This document shows, piece by piece, positions 39,297 through 50,066 of a stretch of DNA of 64,000 nt. Under the pieces are notes generated by a model. It had not been told where the DNA came from and made no database searches. It saw only the letters and a program-made list of their open reading frames with translations. Numbering within the stretch: the first letter of the stretch is position 1; every line of letters starts with the position of its first letter. The stretch is from the NCBI RefSeq assembly GCF_019059575.1, contig NW_024881501.1, positions 186,001 to 250,000 of the forward strand, given 5' to 3'. The position numbers and the translations under genes were made by a program. Origin of the DNA: Amphibalanus amphitrite (taxonomy: Eukaryota > Arthropoda > Thecostraca > Balanomorpha > Balanidae).

Positions 39297-41897
39297 TTAC
39301 GGCGCACTGTCCCGCAGCTTAAGGACTAGCGCCATGATTGTTCGTTTAGATATTTCGGCCCAGTCCAGGTCGCAGCGCTCTAGCGCTTCTTCGACCTCGG
39401 CTCGCTGTGGTGGGACGTTCTCTTCTACGAGAACGTCCACCACAGCCGACTCCTCGGGGGTCCACCGGCGCCCTCCCGCCGCTCGATCGCCCGCCCCCCA
39501 CGCGGACCGGCGGAGGGACACATACTCGGCGTATATCCGAGCGGCTGTTTTGGGCTCGCGGACTGGCGGGGGCGGCGGCGGACTGCAGGGATCGTCGCAG
39601 CGACGAAGCGGGACGAACGAAGCGTATGCCAGACCCTCCGCGGCTGCTGGCACCGAGGAGGTGCCCGCAGTGGGTACATCGTCGGGGAGGGGCGACGGCA
39701 AACCCAGCCTTTCTGCCGATGGGCTCCTAGCCAGGGGCTCGAGTTCAGCGAGGGGTTCAGTGTCTATGCCGTCGGCGTCATTCTCTGCCATGCGGCAAAA
39801 CTGGTCAGTCGCGAGAGTGTCTCGGGTCTGCCGCGACACCAGCTCATAGTCGGCTTTCGCGGTTCCGCCCGAGTGTCGGCGGAAGCTGCAGAGGTCATCG
39901 CGCAGCTGCTTGGTTACTTTGCCCTGCCGGTATTTTTCCTCGACCACTGTGACATGCCAGCGGCGAAGCTGCTTTCCCATCAGAAACTGAACCTCCTCCC
40001 CAAAGATTTCCGCTACTGCCTCTGACTGCTGTGATGGATAGACCAGCAGGCCGGGGAAGAGGGCGTCACTTTTGGCCTGGGTGGTGAGATACGGCCGCAG
40101 CCGTTCCAGGTAGAACTTTGTCAGTTCCACCTCTGGGGGGAGGAAGACGGCGGTGGCGGGACCATACATCGCCGCCTCTTTGCCCGCCAGCCTGACGGCG
40201 GCGTAGGACCCGCTCGGTTGGCGCCGCGCATTCTCGAATTCAGCGACGGTCAGCTGTGAATAGACCTGGGTCCGCTGTCCGTGCATCAGCCCCGCGGTAA
40301 CGAAAAGAACCTGCCTAAAGGTGGGAGCTAGGCTCTCCGGGTCGACTAGGGCCGCCGTCTCCCCAGTCCCCTCCAGGGCGTCTCGCATCTGGGTCATCCA
40401 ACGGATCGCCGAGCGCCGCGCCTCCACCCGGCGTTTTGTGCCGATGTCGGCCTCTAGCTCGAGCTGGCGCTCGGCGACCCGTTTGACACGTTCGGCGCGT
40501 TTTTTCGGGCGTGCGCTCACCTCCTCGCCTTTCAGTGTCTCGGTGACGATATTGACGAGCCCGCTCCACTCAATCGCCAAATCGTCACCGAGCACAAATA
40601 CTCGACGGGGGATGATGGACAACACATGTTTTATCGCGTTCAGCATGATGTGAGCTGTCCCGCTGTGGTGCAGAAAGGTGGTGCTCAACACCTTTCGAAC
40701 TTTCTCAACGTTTGTGGGCGACCCGAGCAGGTAACGGAAATCGAACGACTCGAGTCCGTCTGTGTCGGTGAGCAGGTCTGCCTTGACCAGCAGTGACTTG
40801 AGGTGATATTGGTAGTTGCGGCGGGTTGCCTGGGGCATACCCTCAGCCATGATTTCGACGGTCATATGAGGGCAATGCTTGCCGATTCGCGAAATGGATT
40901 TGCCCAGAACGAGTTCAGCTTGGGACACAAACCGCGTCCCGCCCGAGGTACCGGTGCTGGCGGAGGCGCGAGCTCCACCAGCAGTTTCGGGGTCACAGCT
41001 CGGGGCGCGACGTGGTGACCGCGACGGTGACGGTGGCGGTGACGGTTTCGTCTGTATGACACGCGGAAAGCCGGTGGTCGCTGCGGTGCCCTTGGATGTC
41101 GACACAGTTTTGTACGCGCTGCTTAGCACCGTGTCGGTCGTCGATGTTACGTTTTCGCCTTTGTGCGCCTTTGTGTTTTTTACGTGCCGCTGCACGCACT
41201 TTCGCAGGCCGTATTTCTCGGTTTTTCGTATGACTGTGTCACAGGAGCATGTGATCTGCTCCTCGGCCATCGGCGCCTGCCACGTCTGGACCTCGGCTAG
41301 CGCCTTGCGCTCGAGGTCCAGGGGGCAGGACCGGCAGAAACGGACATGATTCGATAGCGATCGTCTGCTGAAACCCCTTGAGGATTTAGGGCACCACAGC
41401 CATTCCCGTTTTACCGTCCAGTCCGACGGGGGCACCCAGTCTGTGACTGGCCCGGCCTCGACGGGACTGGTGCCGGCGGGAGGACCCGCCTCACGGGGAG
41501 GCGCTCGGCGTGAGTTTTGTGGAGGACTTTTGCTCTTTGAGCACTCGGACGACGCATCCGAGTCGTGAAAGTTAGGGTCTCTCTCTGTGTCATCAAAGAC
41601 GACCCAGTCAAACCGTTTGGCCTCGTCATAATCCATCAAATGAGTGTGTGCGAGAGAAAAGGTCGGTGGACCATCAGAGTCGTCCGACTCGCTATCGGTC
41701 TCGCGGGTCACCGGGGGAGGGAGTCCCGATGGTCCCGGCTGGTCAAGGTTGGGGGCGGAATCGCCGGTCTCAGAGTCGCTGGAGCTATAGGCTACCAGGC
41801 TCGTTGGAACAAGCTCCAATCGTGGAGCCTTACGTGGTGGTCCCTCCTCCACCTGGTCTGTCTCCGGGGTGGGGGCCCGGGAAGACGTATCCGACAT
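39297..41897 (-). CDS. Tyrosine-recombinase-like protein with zinc-finger and Myb/SANT-like parts
   Basis: 866 residues from the ATG at 41897; the frame is open upstream, but that part is low-complexity AC repeat without ATG. Residues 1-110 are acidic, Ser/Pro-rich, with PRKAPRLE. Residues about 165-260 hold two Cys/His clusters ([40 protein letters not shown]...H). The C-terminal half resembles tyrosine recombinases: Arg in [15 protein letters not shown] (about 542), Arg/His in LRRWHVTVV (about 645), His in [14 protein letters not shown] (about 675) and candidate nucleophile Tyr (about 684). Near residue 812 [17 protein letters not shown] looks like a Myb/SANT start. It could be a Crypton-type transposase; terminal repeats were not identified. 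Intact. Confidence 0.62.
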   Translation of the reverse strand: MSDTSSRAPTPETDQVEEGPPRKAPRLELVPTSLVAYSSSDSETGDSAPNLDQPGPSGLPPPVTRETDSESDDSDGPPTFSLAHTHLMDYDEAKRFDWVVFDDTERDPNFHDSDASSECSKSKSPPQNSRRAPPREAGPPAGTSPVEAGPVTDWVPPSDWTVKREWLWCPKSSRGFSRRSLSNHVRFCRSCPLDLERKALAEVQTWQAPMAEEQITCSCDTVIRKTEKYGLRKCVQRHVKNTKAHKGENVTSTTDTVLSSAYKTVSTSKGTAATTGFPRVIQTKPSPPPSPSRSPRRAPSCDPETAGGARASASTGTSGGTRFVSQAELVLGKSISRIGKHCPHMTVEIMAEGMPQATRRNYQYHLKSLLVKADLLTDTDGLESFDFRYLLGSPTNVEKVRKVLSTTFLHHSGTAHIMLNAIKHVLSIIPRRVFVLGDDLAIEWSGLVNIVTETLKGEEVSARPKKRAERVKRVAERQLELEADIGTKRRVEARRSAIRWMTQMRDALEGTGETAALVDPESLAPTFRQVLFVTAGLMHGQRTQVYSQLTVAEFENARRQPSGSYAAVRLAGKEAAMYGPATAVFLPPEVELTKFYLERLRPYLTTQAKSDALFPGLLVYPSQQSEAVAEIFGEEVQFLMGKQLRRWHVTVVEEKYRQGKVTKQLRDDLCSFRRHSGGTAKADYELVSRQTRDTLATDQFCRMAENDADGIDTEPLAELEPLARSPSAERLGLPSPLPDDVPTAGTSSVPAAAEGLAYASFVPLRRCDDPCSPPPPPPVREPKTAARIYAEYVSLRRSAWGAGDRAAGGRRWTPEESAVVDVLVEENVPPQRAEVEEALERCDLDWAEISKRTIMALVLKLRDSAP

Positions 41898-42172
41898 GGC
41901 GAACACAACACACACAGACACAACACTACAAACACCACACACGAAACTCACAACACACTTGCATACACATACGCAGCACAGTCGGACAGACCACTTCGTT
42001 CTCTACATTTTGGTTTTTAAAACAGCAAAATCGGACAGAAAACACCAGAGTTACAGACAAAAAACCACACACACACACACACAGCAAACGCAAATAGCAG
42101 AGAGCGACACAGAGAGCACGTACCTCGAGGGCGTCTCGGAGCCGAAAGAGGACGCTACTCTGATGCACCCCC

Positions 42173-42180
42173 TTATATAA
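42173..42180 (-). promoter_or_regulatory. TATA box for the recombinase-like gene
   Basis: Minus strand TTATATAAGG, about 280 bp upstream of the ATG at 41897. Transcription would start near 42145 and give a leader rich in AC repeats. Confidence 0.6.
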
Positions 42181-42350
42181 CCCCACTAGAACCGGCGAAG
42201 AAGCATCAGCTTCCGGCTTCCGGCTTGCCCAATATCCGGTTTGTCCCGGAAGTTGCTATAAAACTGCCTAAAACGGCTTAAAATACAGCCAAAATCGTCC
42301 CACCTCAGTAGATGCACATAACACAGTCACTTTTTAAAGATGCCTAATTT
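42181..42350. other. Upstream region and Penelope insertion site
   Basis: Contains two CTTCCGGCTT words and TATAAA at about 42258 on the plus strand. Ends with GATGCCTAATTT, duplicated at 48016-48027. Confidence 0.5.
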
Positions 42351-42975
42351 GTAGGAAGTATCATTAGAATATATGACCTTCTCCTCGGAAAATGACCAAA
42401 TGAATGAAAATGATTATTTATTGATGAATTGATGATATTTCGGTCACAGACCTTCGTCTAAATCGAATTCGTTAAATCGTACAAGGCAAAAGTAGCGAGT
42501 GAAATGCGCAACAATTGTCGACTGCCTGTAGAAAGTGAAAAATTCAAAATTCGTTTGTCTCGTGGTCGTCATGCAGGGCTAACATCACATTTCGAGGTTC
42601 GCATCGCTTTCGATCGTATAAACGTATCGATATCAAATCGTACAACAATATCGAACAACAAAACATCAACAAAACATCTGATCATACACCCTAAAGATAT
42701 CATGCACTTAAAAAGCAAAAATATAGCTACGCCCTAAAAGGTACACATGAGCAGAAGTTCGGTACAAACAGATTGGCAAAAGCATATTCATCTAAATACA
42801 TGCTTGCTGGCAAGAGGGCGAAGCGCCGGCAAGACGGTGCAGCGCCTAGACCCACAGCGGGCCTCGTGATGGATAGGTCAGGCGGCTGGCGGGGGGGGGG
42901 GGGGGGGGCGCGGCCGTCGCCGAGCAAAAGGTGTGCGTCATATATAGGTACACTGTACAACGTACATACACATAA
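42351..42975. repeat. Penelope pseudo-LTR, left copy
   Basis: Starts GTAGGAAGTATCATTAG and includes the G-run near 42890-42908. Near-identical to 47211-47840 except G-run length and single changes. Minus strand about 42465-42436 reads GACGAAGGTCTGTGACCGAAA, a hammerhead-like core. Confidence 0.93.
42436..42465 (-). ncRNA. Hammerhead-ribozyme-like core
   Basis: GACGA, a 4-bp stem GGTC-TGT-GACC, then GAAA: the arrangement of a hammerhead (CUGANGA-stem II-GAAA), but the expected CU before GANGA is TA. Penelope pseudo-LTRs are known to carry hammerhead motifs. Possibly degenerate. A second copy is at about 47296-47325. Confidence 0.4.
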
Positions 42976-43082
42976 TGAGGTACACATACATGGTGAAATA
43001 TCAAATATCAAAAACCAGTAAAATATATACAACATACACATCAAATCTAAAAATTATACAAAAATACAAAAATACAAAAAAG

Positions 43083-44941
43083 TCACACTACTCGCATGAT
43101 AGGCCATGACGATCCCTGAATATTCAATGTCGGTGTCTCGCTCCTAATGAGTATGCTTTCAGCAATTTTCCTGTCTGGATGATCCTGGGCTCTGTAAAGT
43201 ATTCTAAGATGTAAGACATCTGAACCCGTATCAGTCAGTGAAACGTGCTCCTTCAGAAAGTGGTCACCGAATGGAGTGTTGGGGGTTCTATTGATAGCGT
43301 CACGTCGGTGTTCATTATATCGTAGACGGACTGGACGCATGGACTCCCCCACGTAAGTGGCATCTTTTCCCTCGCTTTTGCATATGCTACATTGAATTTT
43401 GTAAACAACATTCTTTTGTGTGCAATCTCCTTTGAAGTCAGACATGCACAAGTGACATCTCTGGCCCCCTGGACATTTGGGTTTGCATATGGCTGATTTT
43501 GTTAGGGCGTTCTTTAGTTTGTTTTCGTTTTTCCATGCTATATGTACGCGTAGGTTTGACTTTCTCACGATAGATTTGATTTTCCGTGATAGTTGCTCGT
43601 CAATGAACGGCAACGTTAAAAACCCGTCTATCTCGTCCGTCCCTATCTTGTTTCCCCCTCCGCTCTTGTTCCGTGGCTCCTTACCCCTTCTTGACCTTGA
43701 CCGTTCTACCTCTCTGAGAAGTCTCCTTAACAGTTTTGGAGGATATCCGTTCTCTAAAAGTAACTGCCAGATCTTGTTGACGCTTCTGATTTCTTTTTCC
43801 TTGCTGGAAGAGTTGTTAAATGCCCTATGAAACATGTTTCGAATAATGTTATGCTTAGTACTTTGAGGATGTGCCGATGAGGAGTGCAGAATGATACCAG
43901 AATTTGTTGGCTTGATGAAAAGTTCTGTTTCCAGCGTTGTTTTTGCACCACGGGTCTCTACGGTTACGTAGGTGTCCAAGAAGGGCACCCCCACTCCATG
44001 ACTACTGTGCTCCATAGTAAAGGCATGACTACTGTGCTCCATAGTAAAGGATATGTTAGGATGTTGGTTGTTGAGGAACGCTAAAAAATCGTCCAGTGCC
44101 TTCTGTCCGTGGTTCCAGATTCCCGCATAATCATCTATATACCGGGCTAGGAACGCTGGTTTCAAAGGGGAGTTCGCAAGGGCTTTGGTTTCAAAACGAT
44201 CGAGGAATAAAATGGCCAGAGGCGGAGCGCAGGGGTTCCCCATAGCGATGCCTACTTTTTGTCGGAAGTAGTCATTGTTGAAGGAGAAGACGTTGTCTCC
44301 AAGGCTCTGTTCCAGCAGGCGGGAAATGTCATCTTTTGTCAACCCAAATGTGTCGATCTCATCTCCATGCTCGTCTAGTTTTTCTCTTACTGCGTCTATG
44401 GCCTCATTTATCGGTATACTTCCATATAGGTTAACAACATCAATCGAGAAGAAAATGCTTTCCGCCTTGGGTTCGTTATCCTTTAAATTTGTGGACAATT
44501 TCTCAAGAAAATCCTTTGTGTCCCACAGGTGTGTAGGAACGAACTCGAGGAGCTGTTTTAAAATACGCTCCAGCAGGCAAGATGTCTTTTCGGTGGGACC
44601 ACCACATGCTGAGACGACTGGCCTGAGGGGCACTGACGGTTTGTGGTCCTTAGGCAGTCCATAAAAAACGGGCGTCCTACTGTGTCCCGGCGTCAATTCC
44701 TTGATAGTCTGGTCTGGGAGTTTACCTCTAGCTACATTGAGAAGCGTTTGCTTAGCTCTAGCCTCTACTTGGGGGACGGGATTCTTGTTAAGCATGTCAT
44801 AGTTGTTTCGATCATCCAATATGTTTTTGACTTTTGTAACATAGGCTGGCTTGTCTAGGATAACAAAACCCTTACATTTGTCGCTTTCTTTTATGACAAT
44901 GCTGTCGTTGTGAGCAAGGTCCTTGATGAGTTTACGTTCAC
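43083..44941 (-). pseudogene. Penelope reverse transcriptase and GIY-YIG endonuclease (3' portion)
   Basis: Reverse transcriptase with GLPKDHKPSVPLRPVVSACG, FFSIDVVNLYGSIP, GIAMGNPCAPPLA and catalytic RYIDDYAGIW (near 44135). A Cys-rich finger CKPKCPGGQRCHLC (near 43470) follows, then a GIY-YIG endonuclease NVVYKIQC...TYVGESMRPVRLRYNEHR (near 43415-43310) whose IAESILI/ETPTLN end lies near 43150. A 27-bp in-frame duplication is present at about 43998-44051. The frame is open and is broken only by the MITE, so target-primed reverse transcription and cleavage were probably intact before. Confidence 0.9.
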
Positions 44942-44945
44942 TTAA

Positions 44946-46125
44946 CCCGCGCCCTGGTGTGGGTCTGAGCCACCTTCGCCCTGGTGGGGGGGGCCAAAAT
45001 GACCCCCCCCGTCTAACTCGAAAACGAAGAGGGCTAGGAAGACGCGGAAAAAAGCAAACGAAAGCCCATAACAAGTACGTTCGAAAGTATTTCGGTCATT
45101 TTTTCGCTAAGGTCAATATTGAGGTCGCTAGAGGTCATCATAGGTCAAATTTCAGTGTTTTCGGTGTTGCCGGACATATTCCGCTGTAGCTCGGAAACTA
45201 GAAGAGCTAGAGAGCCGCGGAAAAAAGCAATCGATAGCTCTTTTCAAGCTCTTTCGCCAAGGTTCGTCAGATTTGACCTCAGCTCAACGGTTTGGCCTAC
45301 AGAGGTCATGCAAGGTCAACTTGGCAAATTTCGTTGAAAATGTTTTTAACTATAGCATGCATTCACGAGAAAATAGAGAAACGATTCATGCACCATCGTG
45401 CTTGGCTCGTCGAGACGCGTCGAATGATATATAGTTTGACCTCGAAAGGTCATTTTGAAAATTTGACCTCAGGTCAAGGTCATGACCTTACCGAAATAGG
45501 TCATGCTGCATATCATTCGATCCGCATTGACGAGACAAACACGATAAACGTCGAATGGAGTCTCTATCTCTATTCAATAACAAGTAAGTGCAGAAAAACC
45601 GCTGGTGACCTCTGGTGACCAGGGAGATGACCTAGCGTGACCTCAGCGAGGTCACAAGCAAATGGTTTCACATGGGCTGTGATTTGCTGACCCAAGACAC
45701 TTCAATAACGAAATATAGGAACAATCACGCCCGATTTAGCTGAAAAACAACTACTTTTCGATTCTCCCATTGACTTATAATGGGGAGCAGCGATGACCTG
45801 ACCTGACCTTAGGTCACATTTATAAAAAATCCGAGATAGCCATTTTGTAGAGCTGGGTGACATCTTCAAGTACTGTAAATTTTACATCGATCGGATAAAA
45901 GCTGTGCCTTTGAGAGAGCTTTGAACTTTTTTAGAGGTGGTGTCAGTTTTGGTGACCTTGTGACCTGACCTGACCTGACCCGAACCCCCCAAAAAAGGAC
46001 ATGATGTAAAAATGTTGAATAAACAGCTATACAAAGTTTCAGGGCGCTAACTCAAGTGGTTTCTGAGTTATCGCTGAAAAACCACAGGGGGGGGCCAAAA
46101 TGGCCCCCCCCCACCAGGGCGAAGG
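44946..46125. mobile_element. TTAA piggyBac-like MITE inside the Penelope frame
   Basis: TTAA at 44942-44945 and 46126-46129; ends CCCGCGCCCTGGTG and, complement, CCTTCGCCCTGGTGG. G/C foldbacks GGGGGGGGCCAAAATGACCCC at about 44988 and a similar one at about 46087. AGGTCA words cluster at about 45110-45150, 45430-45500 and 45795-45815. Confidence 0.9.
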
Positions 46126-46129
46126 TTAA

Positions 46130-47224
46130 GTCTGTGTTATCATCTGTTACTTTATGGTTTTTGTATGTCCGCAAAATATCATTTTTGAGTTTTTGTAAAC
46201 ACGTTTCTGTTTGAGCGTTCGTTGGTTCAGGGAAGCTTTTCCCCGTATCAGGAAATCTGAAGGAGAGATTAGGCTTGCAGCCTCGCCTCTGACCGTCTCC
46301 GTCGCCGTTGTCGCTGTCGTCCCGGCCACGCGCCTCCTCCGGAGCGTCACCGGCGGTCGTGTCCCTCTGCTGGGTCGGCACAGTCCGGCTGCCTCCTGGG
46401 GTGCTGGCGTCAGGTTCGGTCGCTGGTGGCGTTCGTGCAGTTGGGGGGTTGACGTCCCCTGATGGCGCCGGCGCTCTCAGACTCGCATCTGGTCCAGCTG
46501 GTGGCTCACTACCATTGTGTTTGTTCTCGGAGATCCGGTCCTTCCACCTTTTGGCGTTTGCAAGACGTTCAATGCCCTTTTCCACTTGAAGTAGGATTGG
46601 TTTGGAAATAGTCTGTGTCGGAGCGAAGTTTGGACCTTTCGCCAAAAGAGCAAGTTCTGATGGACCCAGCTCGACGGACGACAGATTCTTGACCCTCTTT
46701 TGGATGGTCTTTAGATCCATTTCCTTTGTTTCCTCCAACGGGCTTTCTTTATTGGTTTTCAGTTTTCTGAATTTCTTCTCCAGTCTTGATCTGTTTTCAT
46801 GTACAGTTGTATCAAATATTCTTGAGCACATCGTGCAGATATATCTATATCTCGTGTACTCTAAGAAAGAGCCGATGCTCTCAAAGAGACGTGCCCGTTG
46901 TCTCAATAAGAAAGCCCTAGTTCTGAATGTTTGAGCTATAGCCTCATTCAAAAGTGTCTTAGAGAAGTTGTCTGAGCGTCTTTGGATCGTTTTGTTGTCC
47001 TTAAACACGTATCGTACCGGACGCATAGCGTCTTCGATGAATCGTGGGGTCAGATCGTTCTTTCGACAGGCAGTAAGAAATTCGATGCGCATTTCGACTT
47101 TAGCAAGTTTTTCGGGATTCTTCAAGGTTTCAGCCAGCTTCTTTTGTCGGTCAATGTTCGGTTCGAAGTTTCGTATATCGTTGAGAGCTGCTGCGAGGAG
47201 CATGATAAATGTAGGAAGTATCAT
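46130..47224 (-). pseudogene. Penelope N-terminal coding portion
   Basis: From ATG 47224. Helical N-terminal region with TACRKNDLTPRFIEDAMRPV, then LSSVELGPSELALLAKGPNF and APTQ, a conserved block upstream of Penelope reverse transcriptases, then a Pro/Ala/Asp-rich linker and CLQKLKNDILRTYKNHKV. The frame meets the MITE at TTAA; the remaining part begins at 44941. Only the MITE interrupts the coding sequence. Confidence 0.85.
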
Positions 47225-47840
47225 TAGAATATATGACCTTCTCCTCGGAAAATGACCAAATGAATGAAAATGATTATTTATTGATGAATTGATGATATTT
47301 CGGTCACAGACCTTCGTCTAAATCGAATTCGTTAAATCGTACAAGGCAAAAGTAGCGAGTGAAATGCGCAACAATTGTCGACTGCCTGTAGAAAGTGAAA
47401 AATTCAAAATTCGTTTGTCTCGTGGTCGTCATGCAGGGCTAACATCACATTTCGAGGTTCGCATCGCTTTCGATCGTATAAACGTATCGATATCAAATCG
47501 TACAACAATATCGAACAACAAAACATCAACAAAACATCTGATCATACACCCTAAAGATATCATGCACTTAAAAAGCAAAAATATAGCTACGCCCTAAAAG
47601 GTACACATGAGCAGAAGTTCGGTACAAACAGATTGGCAAAAGCATATTCATCTAAATACATGCTTGCTGGCAAGAGGGCGAAGCGCCGGCAAGACGGTGC
47701 AGCGCCTAGACCCACAGCGGGCCTCGTGATGGATAGGTCAGGCGGCTGGCGGGGGGGGGGGGGGGGGGGGCGCGGCCGTCGCCGAGCAAAAGGTGTGCGT
47801 CATATATAGGTACACTGTGCAACGTACATACACATAATGA
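47211..47840. repeat. Penelope pseudo-LTR, right copy
   Basis: Near-identical to 42351-42975; the G-run is longer (47751-47770). Confidence 0.93.
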
Positions 47841-47892
47841 GGTACATATACACATACACATAATGATACACATAATGAGGTATGAGGTAATA

Positions 47893-48015
47893 TCATCAAT
47901 TCATCAATAAATAATCATTTTCATTCATTTGGTCATTTTCCGAGGAGAAGGTCATATATTCTAATGATACTTCCTACATTTATCATGCTCCTCGCAGCAG
48001 CTCTCAACGATATAC
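47893..48015. repeat. Inverted terminal copy of 47155-47300
   Basis: ATATCATCAATTCATC...CTCTCAACGATATACG is the reverse complement of the junction between coding region and pseudo-LTR. The copy begins next to the hammerhead-like core (CGAAATATC), without the core itself. Confidence 0.85.
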
Positions 48016-48027
48016 GATGCCTAATTT

Positions 48028-48095
48028 GAATCAAAAGCAAGTTTTTTAGATGTAACTTGAGGTGCTGATTCCGAAATAGTGAAAATTTAGATGAT
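48028..48095. other. Short flank
   Basis: AT-rich; nothing recognised. Confidence 0.5.
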
Positions 48096-48485
48096 TTAAA
48101 GGGACTATCCCACCTTTACATTAGATTTGAGTTGAGATAGCCAAGTTTGCGGCGAGGTTCAGAAACCACTATCTATCTAGGTTGCAACCCCCGCGGCCTC
48201 GTGGTGTTGAAGAAATTCGTTCCCTTCATTTGAAAATGGGCCTTGTACAAGGCCCAATCTCTTAACCATTAACGGCAATCTGATGACGTCATTTGCATTT
48301 TGAGCGCCTGTCACGTATATAATTCAAGTACCACTTGATTTACCAATAAGCTGGCGTTGTCGGCGCACGGAGCTGGAGTATACCACGGTGAGTAGAGTAT
48401 ACGTCTCGAATTGAGTTTTTTTCTGGTTGTGGGATAATGATGAGTTAGAAGTATAAGTGATCTACTTATTTTGTTTCAATTGGTC

Positions 48486-48544
48486 ATGCCTCGGCTTTGC
48501 TGTGTCATTTGCGAAATATATAATACTCAGGGTACAGTTTTCAG
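48486..48544 (+). CDS. THAP-like first exon
   Basis: MPRLCCVICEIYNTQGTVF, ending in phase 2 before GTAAGT. A start like MP-x-C-C-V-x-x-C is typical of THAP zinc-finger domains. Downstream exons are unclear; a plus-strand segment KVRQRNVPKKFADKEMACKV at about 48912-48973 may belong. Confidence 0.4.
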
Positions 48545-48952
48545 GTAAGTTTTAATAGACTGCTTTTGCCTCAGGAGGTGCCAGTTTTGTCAAATTTCGA
48601 GGCACTGGCAATGCCATTTTTATTATTTTATTCATGCAAGGTAACAATATGGTGATAATTGTCTTTGGTTTTGGTATCCACACAAATACTTGGAGGGCAT
48701 TTCTTTATCTCGTTCTTCTTCGCCTCTCCCTTTTTATGCAAGGTTCAAGAACGATATGCCACAAATATTTGTGCTTACAATGTATTATTGTAAAAGCAAA
48801 TATTTTTAGCATATTTCTCTCCATTTTGTCTACATATTTGTTTTGCTGCATTTTTTTCACCTTCACAAATCATGGTGTCCGGTGCACAAGTCTTTGTCAG
48901 CTAGGCCTTGTGAAGGTCAGACAAAGAAATGTACCCAAGAAGTTTGCAGACA

Positions 48953-49142
48953 AGGAAATGGCATGCAAAGTGCACCTCCCCCTTTTACATCCTAATGGAC
49001 CGCACCACAAGTTTCTTTGAGAGCATCCTTGATTTTCAGTTAACCGCGGGTTGTTTAAACTGAAAATCAAGGATGCTCTTAAAGAAACTTGTGGTGTGAT
49101 CCATTAGGATGTACAAGGGGGGAGGTTTACTTTGTATGCCAT
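48953..49142. repeat. Long inverted repeat, ~88-bp arms
   Basis: Arms about 48955-49043 and 49055-49142 are about 90% complementary; the inner 30 bp (GCATCCTTGATTTTCAGTT and complement) are nearly perfect, with a ~10-nt loop CCGCGGGTTG. Confidence 0.9.
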
Positions 49143-49159
49143 TTCAGTGTGAACAGTTA

Positions 49160-49320
49160 AACGCAGCTCAGCTCACTTCAGCTCACGTTCCGCTCAAACC
49201 AGCTGCGCTCGGCTCAGCTCAGTTTCAGCTCAGCTCAGCTCGGTTTCCGTTCAGCTCAGCTCAGCTCAGATTCTGCTCAATTCAGCTCAGCTCAGTTTCT
49301 GCTCAATTCAGCTCAGCTAG
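49160..49320. repeat. (CAGCT)n-type microsatellite
   Basis: Degenerate repeats of CAGCT/CAGCTC with TTTC interruptions. Confidence 0.85.
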
Positions 49321-49350
49321 GGGAGCTTTTCCCATATAATAACCATCAGA

Positions 49351-50066
49351 ACAGGGTGAGAGTTCCAATTAGCACCTTTGTCCCACTCCCAATATGATAT
49401 GGTGCTTATCCCACAACCAACCAACCAACCAACCAACGAAAAGGAACATTTTGCATTTCTAATTGTAAATTTTTCATGTTGAGGTAAGAAACCTAATGGA
49501 TGAAATTAATTTAATCTAAATGACTGCTTTTGATACTTATAAGTTATAAGTGAAGAAAGCTGAATTATAATTGTCACCAATTTTGGGGATATCTTTGTGG
49601 GAAGAAAACGAGACATTTCCCCACAAAAACAAACCTGAAGTTTGAAAAGAGTTTATTATTTTAAATTTTAATAAAGGAAGTTGAATTGCAGGTCAGAGAA
49701 AATGGTGGTCGACTTCAATGATACTTCAGTCAGTTGTAAGGTGGAGATCGCAGATGTATGATGATGCTGTTGTAATTTTGGACTTTATTCTTTATCCCTT
49801 GCCTGCACGGGGGGCCACCCGCCCCCCCCCCAGTTAGTATTTTCTGCTCTGCACTCAACATTTTTAAAGCTAGATGCTTGGTTTTTCGCATCAGTATAGC
49901 TGCGTCTCAATCCTTTCTCAGCGTCCAATGAAAATTTCAAGTTTTTGTGGTTTTTGGTTTCGGAGATATTACATTGTTCTTCAGGTCATGTCATGACCCA
50001 AATGACCAATAGTTACCCAATATCTTGCGTCGGCTATGGCTCTTGTGAGCTTTTGACACCTTGATA
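49351..50066. other. Unique sequence
   Basis: AT-rich, no gene recognised. GGGGGGCCACCCGCCCCCCCC at about 49809-49830 resembles the foldback of the TTAA elements, but no terminal repeat was found. Confidence 0.4.

Larger units (their letters stand above)
42351..48015 (-). mobile_element. Penelope-like retroelement with GIY-YIG endonuclease
   Basis: 12-bp duplication GATGCCTAATTT at 42339-42350 and 48016-48027. Long direct repeats (pseudo-LTRs) at 42351-42975 and 47211-47840, coding region between them on the minus strand, and an inverted copy of the coding 5' end/pseudo-LTR junction at 47893-48015. The coding region is split by a TTAA MITE (44946-46125). This arrangement is known for Penelope-like elements. 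Confidence 0.92.
48100..49350 (+). mobile_element. Kolobok-like element, left end and partial gene
   Basis: TTAA at 48096-48099 followed by AGGGACTATCCCACCTTTACATTAGATTTGAG, close to the ends of the MITEs at 52518 and 55543. TATATAA at about 48316 and a THAP-like first exon at 48486-48544. The right end was not found. TTAA duplication plus THAP suggests the Kolobok superfamily; this is an inference. Confidence 0.5.
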
